64,000 nucleotides of DNA, taken from assembly GCA_018819175.1 (NCBI GenBank), contig JAHJQQ010000026.1, positions 1-64,000 on the forward strand, written 5' to 3'. Below are positions 26,501-35,800 of the stretch, in pieces. Within the stretch, counting starts at the first letter, position 1; each line of letters opens with the position of its first letter. The notes below the pieces were generated by a model, which saw nothing but the letters and a program-made list of their open reading frames with translations, did not search any database and was not told where the DNA came from. A program made the translations under genes and the position numbers. Origin of the DNA: Gammaproteobacteria bacterium (GTDB lineage: Bacteria > Pseudomonadota > Gammaproteobacteria > Thiohalobacterales > Thiohalobacteraceae).

Positions 26501-27960
26501 CCATCGAAAACGCACTTGCCGCCGGCGCCACCGATTACATTCCACGCCCCATCAACCTCACACTGTTACGCAAGCGTGTCGGACGCTTGCTGAATGCCCA
26601 CCGATCCGAGAAAGAACGCTGGCATCTGGCCTATGTCGATGAACTCACTGGCCTGTCGAATCGTCTGGCTTTCAGGGAATCCCTGACGGCACTGCTGACC
26701 ACGGCAGAGGAGCACAGCGCGGAACTTGCCGTTCTGTTCCTGGATCTGGATCGCTTCAAAATCGCCAACGACTCCCTGGGTCACGACATCGGCGATCTAC
26801 TCATTCGCGCCGTTGCCGCACGCATCGTACAAAGCCTGCCTGCGGAGGACATGGTTGCCCGGCTGGGTGGCGATGAATTCGGCATTGTGCTGAAGAACCC
26901 TACCGGGCGCGACATGGTCGCCAAGACGGCCGGCCGTTTGTGCGAGGCACTGGCCGAACCTTTCACCTTCCTCGAAAAAGAGGTTTATCTGGGTGCGAGT
27001 ATCGGTATCGCCATGTATCCGAAGGATGGCGCAACCCTGGGTGAACTGATCAAAAATGCCGATACCGCCATGTATCAATCCAAGGCTGACAAGGGCGGTC
27101 ACTACAGTTTCTACCGACGCGATATGGCCTATGCCGTGGAGGCGCGTCTGGATATCGAGCGCGATCTGCGCCATGCACTGGATCGCGATCAGTTCGAGCT
27201 GCATTACCAGCCACAGGTGGACTCGACAACGGGCGCAGTCATTGGCCTTGAAGCCCTGATCCGCTGGCACCACCCTGAACGCGGCATGGTGTCACCACTC
27301 GATTTCATCCCCGTCGCTGAAGAAACCGGTCTGATTATTTCAATCGGCCAATGGGTTCTGGTGCAGGCCTGCGCCACGGCAGCCAAAATTCAACGCAACC
27401 ACAAGCTGAATATCAAAATGGCTGTCAATATCTGCGGCAGACAGCTTCTGCAACCCGGTTTCCTCGAAAGTGTACACGCCGCGTTGAAGAACAGTGGACT
27501 GCCACCGACCTCGCTTGAATTGGAGATAACTGAGTCCTCCCTGATCGAGAACTTCAACGCAGTGGTCGCGGTGACACGCGAAATCAAGGACGCCGGCATC
27601 TCCCTGTCCGTCGATGACTTCGGGACCGGATATTCCTCCTTGAGTTATCTGAGCCGGTTACCCATTGATCTGGTCAAGATTGACCGCGCCTTCGTCCGCG
27701 ACCTGCCTGGCGACCTGGTGAATGCCAATCTGGTCAAGGCGATCATCGCCATGACCTCCAATCTGGGCATGGATGTTCTCGCGGAAGGTGTCGAGACTCA
27801 GGATCAGGTCAAGGCATTACGTGATATGGACTGCTCACTGATGCAAGGCTTCCTGTATAGCCGACCACTACCCTACCTGCAGCTGACACAGTGGCTGTCA
27901 GGGCATAAGAACGATAACCCCACCAAGCAATTCCAGCAGACCGGAAATAAGTCGCATTGA
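23509..27960 (+). CDS. multidomain sensor: histidine kinase-REC-Hpt-REC-GGDEF-EAL
   Basis: 1483 residues. Order: membrane helix 1 (~20-42), periplasmic sensing domain (~45-180), membrane helix 2 (~182-203), HAMP (~205-258), and HisKA with phospho-acceptor H283 (NVSHELRTPLNGVLG). The HATPase follows (LLNLVANAVKFTE, GTGLGLAICRQL), then a degenerate receiver-like stretch (~515-625). Receiver 1 has D706 (LVLMDCQMPEMDG), Hpt has H846 (TTAHTIKGSAST), and receiver 2 has D961 (ILMDAVMPAMDG). The GGDEF motif is intact at 1120-1124 and EAL at 1248-1250 with EALIRWHHPERG and DDFGTGYSSLSYL. Both c-di-GMP synthesis and breakdown appear possible, under control of an internal His-Asp-His-Asp relay. Translationally coupled to the periplasmic binding protein gene. 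Confidence 0.92.
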   Translation: MTALMGLLRQLNKLSFRRQIAWAFALGIVLVYLSSSIAISLGSVRAVRLAMLEDGRQIAENFANQSVLALLYHSGENVKDAAEATLGFPDVRSVSIYTREGELLATFGDSAADIRPLTSPPDSVTLHDDSPDFFSYTAPVSYGGQLQSSATEAPTHANTPEVLGYVHVVVGKDRLTLLTRSVFGFNFIMSVVVAGLLLLALLKLTKSVTHPINALSQLMRRAESGETGMRAKEAGPCDVREMQQSFNTMIGVIEDRNRDLAESRDAALEVARLKGEFAANVSHELRTPLNGVLGMLELLRVSRSLAATDRKYADIAFASGNSLLELINDILDFSKVETGHLRLHFEDFYLPTIIGDVIRIIADQARRKHLEISHEIAADVPLALRGDVTRLRQILLNLVANAVKFTEAGSVIIRICRENSTDAGLTIRFEVIDTGIGLKLHAQGRIFDAFQQADGSTTRRYGGTGLGLAICRQLVTLMGGRIGVMSFPRQGSTFWFAMPIGRAEDNSVIPDRTLAAGIRVLAISQAERQVVFLKQTFQHWHAYFRSAATVDQAQLLLDEAETAGRAYDVVIVDLPPGQPQDALISFLKSALETGKNTCLAIGANTDIAGLPAANLGLLNRPLSEGALYEGLVRSLQQKSRRGTSAQPLTGLPRFSGAVLVVEDDIPNQMVTRSMLESFGLQVVIAGNGREALYILQENKFDLVLMDCQMPEMDGYEATVCIRALTNDVATLPILAMTANASTEDRDKCLAVGMDGHISKPLRLHTLAEKLRPWLVLSDANITQSPALPEPAADVIDHSAFDEIRAHLGITFDEYLSVFQQDMQRYIDTLYKQADSKDLLAITTTAHTIKGSASTIGATGIARIAYSIERDVREGRTEGLIETIDSMQQSFEAFTQAISLHIATIPIHGMQPSVLIVDEDAGTRLALRKIMESDDCIVTEADNGADAVEICSQSMPDIILMDAVMPAMDGFTACARIKALHGSAATSILMITALDNATAIENALAAGATDYIPRPINLTLLRKRVGRLLNAHRSEKERWHLAYVDELTGLSNRLAFRESLTALLTTAEEHSAELAVLFLDLDRFKIANDSLGHDIGDLLIRAVAARIVQSLPAEDMVARLGGDEFGIVLKNPTGRDMVAKTAGRLCEALAEPFTFLEKEVYLGASIGIAMYPKDGATLGELIKNADTAMYQSKADKGGHYSFYRRDMAYAVEARLDIERDLRHALDRDQFELHYQPQVDSTTGAVIGLEALIRWHHPERGMVSPLDFIPVAEETGLIISIGQWVLVQACATAAKIQRNHKLNIKMAVNICGRQLLQPGFLESVHAALKNSGLPPTSLELEITESSLIENFNAVVAVTREIKDAGISLSVDDFGTGYSSLSYLSRLPIDLVKIDRAFVRDLPGDLVNANLVKAIIAMTSNLGMDVLAEGVETQDQVKALRDMDCSLMQGFLYSRPLPYLQLTQWLSGHKNDNPTKQFQQTGNKSH

Positions 27961-28067
27961 TATGCCTATTATGTAAGCTGGGCTGCGTAATTCTGCGGCT
28001 TAGATCCACTGCTGTCCCACATAACATTGATCGAGCTTAGGTGGTACTGAGAATTGCGGGCGCAAAC

Positions 28068-28166
28068 CCATTTAACCACGACGGAGGACATGGGAGTCGC
28101 TGTCGTCGAGAAAAGAATAATCCCTTCTCCCTCCCGGGAGGGAGAGGGAGTTACTGGGACAGCAGT
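28068..28166 (-). repeat. dispersed composite palindromic repeat (partial copy)
   Basis: Contains CCTTCTCCCTCCCGGGAGG as a hairpin-forming centre, flanked on one side by AAAAGAATAATCCCTTCTCC and on the other by TGGGACAGCAGTGG. The complement of both flanks is present at 38626-38800, so this is a second, inverted and partly deleted copy. Confidence 0.6.
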
Positions 28167-28264
28167 GGCCTAGATCCCAACCTGATAAAGCAATCACGAA
28201 ATCCCAGCGGACAGACCAGTGATTGCATACGCTGGTTTTAGTGCAGAGCGGGCACTCAGCGCAC

Positions 28265-28270
28265 TATAAT
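28265..28270 (+). promoter_or_regulatory. possible -10 hexamer upstream of the GH15-like gene
   Basis: A perfect TATAAT occurs about 147 bases before the start codon of the phosphorylase-kinase-like gene. There is no good -35 hexamer at 16-18 bases upstream (the best is TTTTAG-like), so the call is weak. If used, the transcript would have a long leader. Confidence 0.3.
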
Positions 28271-28416
28271 GACGCACGGTTAGATGTCCCCCTGAGAATA
28301 CCGAATAATGACTGAGTTCCATGAATTTCATAGTTATACAGTTTCATCTTTTGGCTAATCCAACTAGGACTGTGTCGATTGATTCAATACGCACGTTTCA
28401 TGCATGAGCAGTAATA

Positions 28417-31400
28417 ATGACTCCCGACACAAACCGAATCGCATTACTCGCAGCGTACTTTGAGCAGATCGACAGCGTCATCCTGTCGCGTCAAAGTCCG
28501 GTAAGCGGCCTGCTGCCTGCCAGTACGGCCGTCAATGCCCACGGCGATTACACCGATGCCTGGGTGCGTGACAACGTCTACAGTGTGCTTGCCGTGTGGG
28601 GACTCGGGCTGGCCTACCGCCGCGAACAGTGCGACAACACACGCGCCTATCTGCTGGAACAGAGCGTCGTGAAACTGATGCGTGCCCTGCTGCTGGCCAT
28701 GATGCGGCAAGCCGACAAGGTGGAACGCTTCAAAATCACTCAGCACCCGGTCGATGCGCTGCACGCCAAGTACGACACCCACACCGGCGCCGCAGTGGTC
28801 GGGGATATGGACTGGGGACACCTGCAGATTGACGCCACCTCGCTTTACCTGCTGATGTTGGCGCAGATGACGGCCTCCGGACTGCGCATCATCTTTACCC
28901 TTGATGAAGTGAATTTTATCCAGAATCTGGTGCATTACATCGGTCGTGCGTACCGCACGCCGGATTTCGGGATATGGGAACGCGGCAACAAAATCAACCA
29001 CGGCATCGCCGAGTTGAACATGAGTTCGGTCGGCATGGCCAAGGCCGCGCTGGAGGCGATGGATGGCTTCAATCTGTTTGGCAGCGACGGCAATCAATCT
29101 TCCGTTGTACACGTCATTCCCGATGAAATCGCACGTGCCCGCAGCACGCTGGACTACATGCTGCCACGAGAATCAGGCTCCAAGGAAGTGGACGCCGCGC
29201 TGCTGAGCATCATCGGCTATCCGGCCTACGCGGTCGAAGACCCGCATCTGGTCGAAACCACGCGCAATACTATCATCGACAAACTCTCGGGTAGTTTTGG
29301 CTGTAAACGCTTTCTGCGTGATGGGCATCAGACCTCCCTGGAGGACAGCAGCCGGTTGCACTACGAGCCGACCGAACTCAAACAATTCGAACATATCGAA
29401 TCTGAATGGCCGCTGTTTTTTACGTACCTGATGCTCGATGGGTTGTGCCGCGGCGATCATGCGCAGGCCGAGGACTATGCCACTCGATTGGATAAGCTTT
29501 GTGTAGACGTGAACGGTCAACGTCTATTACCCGAATTGTATTTCGTGGCCGCGGAACATATCGAAGCTGAAAAGCTGCAGCCGCACAGCCAGCCACGTCT
29601 ACCCAATGAGAACGTCCCGCTGGTCTGGGCTCAAAGCCTCTATCTGCTTGGAAAACTGCTACGCGACGGGTTGCTTGAATTGGATGATATCGACCCGCTA
29701 CAGCGGCATTCGCGTGTCGGCCAACAACGCCATAGCCAAGTCCTGATTGCTCTGCTCACCGAAGATGCAGCCGTGCATGATTATCTTGCCGAGCGTGGCA
29801 TCAAGAGCGAGCTGCTAGGTGAAATCCAACCGGTTCAAGTCTACCAGGCAGATGAGCTCGCAGGCGCATACAGTCAGCTCGGCCGCAATCGAAAACTTGG
29901 ACTGAGCGGGAGACCGCTGCGGCGCTTGCGCAGCCTGGCGACTTCGCGAGTCTTCACACTCAGCGGCGTACCCACGCTGTTCCTTCCACAATTACTGAAT
30001 CCGCGCGACTTCTATCTCGGCATGGACAACCCCTTCCTTGCCGAACAGCTGCGTAGTGAGCTGGTCTACATCCACCGGCATTGGGACAAGCAAAAGAAAC
30101 CACTGCTGACACTTTCCATCGGTAAGGAACGACTGTATCAGGATGACGAAGTCGATCTTCTCGCCTTACTCCATGACCTGCAAAAGGGAGACTGCAGCGG
30201 CGTTCCTACCCGTGTCGGAAAGCTGCGGGAACTACTACCGGAGGCCGGTACTGAACGCATCGATTATCTGCACGACTATAAACTGGGTACGACCATAGGC
30301 ACCGATACTGCAGCCGATCTACCCGTGCCGGAAGCAACGACTCAGGAATCCGCCGGCACAGTATCGGACATGCTGCAGCTGGAGGCCATCGATGATATCT
30401 CAATCCTATGTGAACGGTTGATTCAAGCACGCAACATAGATGAATATCTGGACGTGCTTACTCGCCTCTGGACGCTCAAGGATGGCAGTTTTGACACTGG
30501 CATCGACGCCCGGAGCGACTCCACGTTGTATGGTCTCACGGAAAGCCTGTACGAAACGGCATGCTATTCGAAGCGCTGGGCGGTCGTGCGCCACGCCGCC
30601 GCGCTGTTGAATAAATCAGATGAGACGCTTGAAGATGCCGTGGTCGAGATAGTAGTCCGTCAGAAACAACTCGCCGTGGGTCGATCCTACAGTGTGGACG
30701 CGGTTATATCGGAACCGATGAGCAACGCGGACATTCTAGACAAGATTCGCGCTTACTGCGGCGATGATACACGCGAACATATCCTGCATCAGGAACTGGT
30801 CATTTACCTTGCCATGCTTATCAAGGCCGAGCCCGAGTTGTTTGAAGATATGCTGACCTTGCGCATCGGACATATGCTGCAACTTATCGTCGCCCAGCAA
30901 GCACGCATCCACCATTGGCCGTTACATGTCGCCTTCGAGCATATTCTAACGCTGAGCCCCTATGCCCTGACAGTCGAGCTACGCGACGTTCTTGCAGGCT
31001 ATCGTCATATGGTTGACAACATTATTCGCGTTGAAGCCTTACACAGTGAGCGTCACTCCGATGAAATCACCTGGGTACGCTTTCCCGCGATGGATAACCC
31101 CGCGCATATCGGCTCCGACCCCGACTGGTGCCAATGGCGCGAAACTCATGGCGTGGTCAGCCGCTTGCCGAAGGATTTCTTCAGCGGCGTGTGGTCAATA
31201 CTGCGGCATTGCAACGGCATCATCATCGGTGACCGCTTCGATCCACGCAATAGTCTCGACAGCGAGCTATTACAGGGTGAAATGACTTCCGGCGAGAAAA
31301 ACTTCCTGCTGCGCGTCGAGCATCTGCTGAATAAATCCAAAGCGCCTAGCTATCAGCAACTGGTTATTGAAGCACTGCACGCCTTGATGACGATTTTCAG

Positions 31401-31656
31401 AGTCAATCCGACACTGGTCATTGATGATTACATCTCACTCGATGCGCTTATCGGTCACGCGGTCCGACTGGCATGGCTGGATATGCATCCGGAACAGATG
31501 GGCATTTACAACGAGGCGCGCGGCGCCGCCTGGGCCAGCTTCTATGCCAGCCCGCCGCATCAGGCAGCCAACGCCTTCATGGCTGCGTTCGCCTATCTCC
31601 TGGAACAGGGCAACGAAACACCGGTGGCGAGTGCCGCTAATCACGCGCTACACTGA
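28417..31656 (+). CDS. GH15-related protein, phosphorylase kinase alpha/beta-like
   Basis: 1079 residues. The N-terminal ~450 residues form an (alpha/alpha)6 barrel like glucoamylase GH15 and the alpha/beta subunits of phosphorylase kinase: SPVSGLLPASTAVNAHGDYT with DAWVRDNVYSVLAVWGLGLA, GDMDWGHLQIDATSLYLLML, IWERGNKINHGIAELNMSSV, and NVPLVWAQSLYLLGKLL. The C-terminal ~550 residues are helical and match the long tail of the kinase-type family. Bacterial members of about this length are uncharacterised; a role in binding or trimming glycogen-like alpha-glucan is inferred. The glucokinase gene follows 166 bases downstream on the same strand, supporting a glucose or glucan role. No signal peptide, so cytoplasmic. 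Confidence 0.82.
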   Translation: MTPDTNRIALLAAYFEQIDSVILSRQSPVSGLLPASTAVNAHGDYTDAWVRDNVYSVLAVWGLGLAYRREQCDNTRAYLLEQSVVKLMRALLLAMMRQADKVERFKITQHPVDALHAKYDTHTGAAVVGDMDWGHLQIDATSLYLLMLAQMTASGLRIIFTLDEVNFIQNLVHYIGRAYRTPDFGIWERGNKINHGIAELNMSSVGMAKAALEAMDGFNLFGSDGNQSSVVHVIPDEIARARSTLDYMLPRESGSKEVDAALLSIIGYPAYAVEDPHLVETTRNTIIDKLSGSFGCKRFLRDGHQTSLEDSSRLHYEPTELKQFEHIESEWPLFFTYLMLDGLCRGDHAQAEDYATRLDKLCVDVNGQRLLPELYFVAAEHIEAEKLQPHSQPRLPNENVPLVWAQSLYLLGKLLRDGLLELDDIDPLQRHSRVGQQRHSQVLIALLTEDAAVHDYLAERGIKSELLGEIQPVQVYQADELAGAYSQLGRNRKLGLSGRPLRRLRSLATSRVFTLSGVPTLFLPQLLNPRDFYLGMDNPFLAEQLRSELVYIHRHWDKQKKPLLTLSIGKERLYQDDEVDLLALLHDLQKGDCSGVPTRVGKLRELLPEAGTERIDYLHDYKLGTTIGTDTAADLPVPEATTQESAGTVSDMLQLEAIDDISILCERLIQARNIDEYLDVLTRLWTLKDGSFDTGIDARSDSTLYGLTESLYETACYSKRWAVVRHAAALLNKSDETLEDAVVEIVVRQKQLAVGRSYSVDAVISEPMSNADILDKIRAYCGDDTREHILHQELVIYLAMLIKAEPELFEDMLTLRIGHMLQLIVAQQARIHHWPLHVAFEHILTLSPYALTVELRDVLAGYRHMVDNIIRVEALHSERHSDEITWVRFPAMDNPAHIGSDPDWCQWRETHGVVSRLPKDFFSGVWSILRHCNGIIIGDRFDPRNSLDSELLQGEMTSGEKNFLLRVEHLLNKSKAPSYQQLVIEALHALMTIFRVNPTLVIDDYISLDALIGHAVRLAWLDMHPEQMGIYNEARGAAWASFYASPPHQAANAFMAAFAYLLEQGNETPVASAANHALH

Positions 31657-31730
31657 CGACTAACTCACCGTGATCTATTGAGCATTACATGATGCCATGA
31701 CATAGATATACTCGACCTGAGAACTTCGCC

Positions 31731-31783
31731 ACCCTCTCCCCAACCCTCTCCCGCCACGGCGGGAGAGGGTTGGGGAGAGGGTA
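31731..31783. repeat. long perfect palindrome between GH15-like and glucokinase genes
   Basis: CCCTCTCCCCAACCCTCTCC and its exact complement form a stem of more than 20 bp around a short GC loop (CCACGG). It belongs to the CCCTCTCCC palindrome family seen at 38.6, 41.2 and 55.1 kb. As RNA it would fold into a very stable hairpin between two co-directional genes and could attenuate or protect transcripts, though no T tract follows. Confidence 0.75.
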
Positions 31784-31822
31784 ATTTGTGTCATCCCGAT
31801 TGGTATTAATCAATAATCTGCT

Positions 31823-32830
31823 ATGAATAACAACCGAATGATTCTGGCATGCGATATCGGCGGCACGAAAACTGTCGTTGCCCTGTATCAGCACACTGGT
31901 CAGTACGACCTTGAACAGCATCGCCTTGAAACATTCCCCAGTCAGGACTACCTGTCACTGGATACCATCCTGCATGAATTCCTCACGCGAACAGCGCAGC
32001 AATCATTGCATGCCGCTTGTTTTGGCGTCGCGGGCCCCGTCATCGACGGCCAATGCCACACCACGAACCTGCCCTGGTCTCTCAGTGAAAAGTCACTCGC
32101 CACTTCACTGAACACACCCAAGGTCAAACTGCTGAATGATTTAGAGGCCACTGCCTACGGCATGTTGTTCCTAGGCCCAACGGAACGCGTGACCCTCAAC
32201 CATGGCAAGGCTGATAGCGTTGGAAACATTGCCGTCGTCGCCGCAGGCACCGGTTTGGGCGAAGCCATGCTCTACTGGGATGGGAAACAGCATCACCCCA
32301 TTGCCAGCGAGGGCGGCCACTGCGACTTCGCCCCGCGCAACGATCGCGAAATTGAATTACTCAGGTATTTACGCCAGCGACTCAACGGTCATGTCAGTTA
32401 TGAGCGCATACTGTCCGGGCCAGGCCTACTCAATATCTACCAGTTCCTGCGTGACACGGGCTATGGCAGCGAACCCGACTCACTCAGAGAAGAGCTGAGG
32501 GCCGACGATCCCAGCGCCGTCATCAGTCGTCACGCGCTCGCCGGCGACGACCCGCTCTGCGTCGCGGCGTTGGAAATGTTTGTCGCCATTTACGGTGCCG
32601 AGGCTGGTAATCTCGCGCTTAAATGTCTGGCCTCAGGTGGTGTGTATATCGGTGGCGGCATCGCGCCGAAAATCCTGCCTGCGTTGAACCAAGGTATCTT
32701 TATGGAAGCATTCCTGGAAAAAGGGCGTTTCGCCACGCTGCTGAAAAACATGCCGGTCAGTGTCGCAACCAATCCGCAGACTGCCCTGCTGGGTGCGGCG
32801 CAATATGCGTTGCGGATGGTCGCAGCCTGA
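31823..32830 (+). CDS. glk: glucokinase
   Basis: 335 residues of the bacterial Glk family (ATP:glucose 6-phosphotransferase). Phosphate-1 loop: LACDIGGTKTVVAL near the N-terminus. The glucose-binding and catalytic region reads KVKLLNDLEATAYGM (catalytic Asp). The second phosphate loop is AAGTGLGEAML, then SEGGHCDFAPRND (the E-G-G-H signature) and a C-terminal adenosine site VYIGGGIAPKILPAL. Its length is normal for the family (~320-340). It phosphorylates glucose, possibly that released by the GH15-related protein upstream, for entry to glycolysis. The stop is 16 bases from the convergent RND pump gene, with no clear terminator between. Confidence 0.92.
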   Translation: MNNNRMILACDIGGTKTVVALYQHTGQYDLEQHRLETFPSQDYLSLDTILHEFLTRTAQQSLHAACFGVAGPVIDGQCHTTNLPWSLSEKSLATSLNTPKVKLLNDLEATAYGMLFLGPTERVTLNHGKADSVGNIAVVAAGTGLGEAMLYWDGKQHHPIASEGGHCDFAPRNDREIELLRYLRQRLNGHVSYERILSGPGLLNIYQFLRDTGYGSEPDSLREELRADDPSAVISRHALAGDDPLCVAALEMFVAIYGAEAGNLALKCLASGGVYIGGGIAPKILPALNQGIFMEAFLEKGRFATLLKNMPVSVATNPQTALLGAAQYALRMVAA

Positions 32831-32846
32831 TCTTGACAAACCCACT

Positions 32847-35800
32847 TCAGCGATTGAACTGCCGATAAAGCAGCGGCACCACAAACAAGGTCAACGTGGT
32901 CGCGAAACCCAGTCCCCAGACGATGCTGGACGCCACAGGTCCCCAGATTAACGACTTGCCACCGATACCTGTGGCGAGCGAGAACAGCCCCGCGATGGTC
33001 GTCATCGAGGTGATCAGGATGGGTACCACCCGCCGACGCGCCGCATACACCGTCGCATGCAACACACTCATGCCACTCTGACGCCGGCCATTCGCGGTAT
33101 CGATCAGGACAATCGCGGAATTCACGGCGATACCCGCCAAGGCAATCACGCCATACAAGGTGTACAAACTGAGTGGATTGCGTGACACCAGAAGCCCCAG
33201 GGTCACGCCGGTGAACGCCAGGGGCACCGTCGCCAGAATCAACATGGGCTGCCAATAACTGTGGAATTGTGCCGCCAGTATCAGGTAGATCAAGCCCACT
33301 CCGAGCACGAACAATCCCAACATGGCATCCAGGCTTTCCTGAACGTCATCAAACTCTCCCGAAAAGTCGAGATCAACATTGGGATAGCGTTCGTTGATCT
33401 TGCTCCAGTTGGCAATAATCTCCTCGTTTGCCGCTAGCGTATCGTTAATGTCTTTATCGAGATCCGCTTCAACAGTGATTGAACGCCGGAGGTTGTAGTG
33501 CTTTATCACGCTCTTGCCGGTCGCGGTGACATGCTGCGTGAGTGCCGCCAGTGTCGTCACACCCCCATTTGGCAAGGCAATGGGATCATCGAGAAGCTCG
33601 CCGATATCCTGCAGGTTCTCGGGTGCCGCACGTACGCGCACATCCAGTTTCTCGCCCCTATCGCGCATGCTGGCCACAATCTCGCCATCCACATGCAGGC
33701 GGAGCAATCGCGCTACCGTGGCCGCGTTGAGGCCCGCATTTTTAACCGCTTCCGGATCCAGTTTCAGGACCAACTCCTGACGCCCTGGCTGATCATCATC
33801 CGTGACATCACGCGCGCCGGGCACGGCCTCGATCAATGCCTTGACGGCATCCGCGGCGGCGCGCAGTTCGTCATAATCATCACCGCGCACCTTGACACTG
33901 ACCGGCTTGGCCAAGGGCGGTCCACCCGAGATCTGCAGGAATGATATGCGCGCCGGTCCCGGCGTCGCCATGACGTCCGCACGCATTGATTCAACGATAT
34001 CGGGAACGTCACGCATACCAGGCTCGCGCGGCATCAAAGCGACCATGATCTGACCGTAGTGGTCACCATACAGCGGTTCCGTATCGGTGAATTTAAGGCC
34101 AGCGTTGGCGGTTACGGCACGGGCTTCGCCCGGTAGCAGGTGCTGTTGCACCCGGGCTTCGACACGCTGCAGTTGTTGCAGGGTAGTTGTCAGCGCCGAT
34201 CCCGACGGCATATCGACATTGACGTAGAACATTCGAATCGGATCGAACGCGAAAAACTGCAGCCGCACGGCACCGCTTGCGACCGCGCCCATGGCCAGCA
34301 CAAAACTCAGCAAGGCAAATCCCAGGAAGCGTTTAGGGCGCCGCATCACATACAGCAGCAGCTTTGAGTATTTCAATCTGACCCAATGCGTAAACCGGGT
34401 TCGCCTCGCCTGAAAACGCGATGGTTTTCCAAAATCCATACGCAAGGACACTACATGCGTCGGTAACATCCAATACGCTTCCAGCAAACTGATAAGCAGC
34501 GCCAGGCTCACCACGAAAGGAATCACAAACATGAATTTCCCGACAATGCCCGGCAACAACATCAGCGGCAGAAACGCGGCTAGCGTAGTCAGGACCGATG
34601 AGGTGACCGGTGCGAACACCTCATGCAATGCATCGACGGCCGCATTGAGCCCCTGGGCACCGCGTTGCATACGGTAATAAATCGCCTCCACCACCACGAC
34701 CGCGTCGTCCACCAGCATGCCAAGCGCGATCACTACCCCGAGCAATACTGAAATATTCAGGGTAAAACCCGTCATATTCAGCACCCAAAAGGTACCCGCC
34801 AATGAAAAGGGAATGCCAATACCGATCAGCAAGGCGATACGGCTACCCAGAAACACCCAGCTGACCAGAATCACTAAGGCAAGACCGATGACAGCATTGC
34901 GCTCCATGACCTCAATCGCCACACGCGTCGGCACCGTCTGATCATCGGCCAGTACCAGCTTGATCCCCTGCGGTGCGAGCAAGGCATTCTTTTCCTGGAT
35001 ATAGGCGTCAAGCTGAGCGACCAGCTCAAGCGTATTGGTGTAGCTCTTCTTATTGACCGACAACATCACTGCGAAGCGTCCCGCGTAACTGATCAGCTGC
35101 GCCGGGTCTTCCCGTCCGCGCGCCACCTTGGCCACACTGTCGAGCGGAATTTTTGCCTGTGGATCTGATGCTGGGCTGATAAATAAATTCGCCAGGTATT
35201 CCGGATCACTGTCAGTGCCGATCAACCTAACCAACCAGTCCTGAGTGCCTACTTGCGCCTTGCCCGCGGAAGTATCACGGAACCAGCCATTCACTGCGTT
35301 TGCGACATCAATCGCCGTCAGACCGCGTGCCTGTAACTGTTGCGGGTCAAAATCAATCTGCAATTCGGGATCATGCATACCCGCGGCAAACAGGCTGTCC
35401 ACGCCAGGGATACGCTCAATGTCTTCTTTGATCCCGCGCGCGATATAGCGCAACGTCTCATCATTGGCCGCACCCGTGATAAGCACGATGGCGGTTGGAA
35501 AACCATTCGACGTCGTGATTTCCAGGATTGTGGGGTCATCGACCTCCTCCGGCAGTTCAGCAGAGGCCTTGTTTTGAACCTCTCGACGCAGATCATTCAC
35601 GCGCTTGTCGAAGGTTGTCGGGGGAATATCGCGGAATCGAACCAATATGCTGGACACATCCTCGCGGCTATTACTGATAATGAACTTGATATCGGCCACG
35701 GTTCGGATGGCATCTTCCAGCGGCTTGGTGACACGCCGTTCGATATCCTCGGCCGAAGCCCCCGGCATGACAGTGGCGATATTCACCCAATTGAAATTGA

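Larger units (their letters stand above)
27961..28416. other. 456-bp intergenic region with palindromic repeat
   Basis: No gene is supported. It contains the GACGGAGGACATGGGAGTC...CCTCCCGGGAGG repeat segment (about 28068-28166), matched in opposite orientation at 38626-38800, and CACTGCTGTCCCA motifs at about 28009 and, inverted, at 28156. A TATAAT hexamer lies at 28265-28270. Confidence 0.6.
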
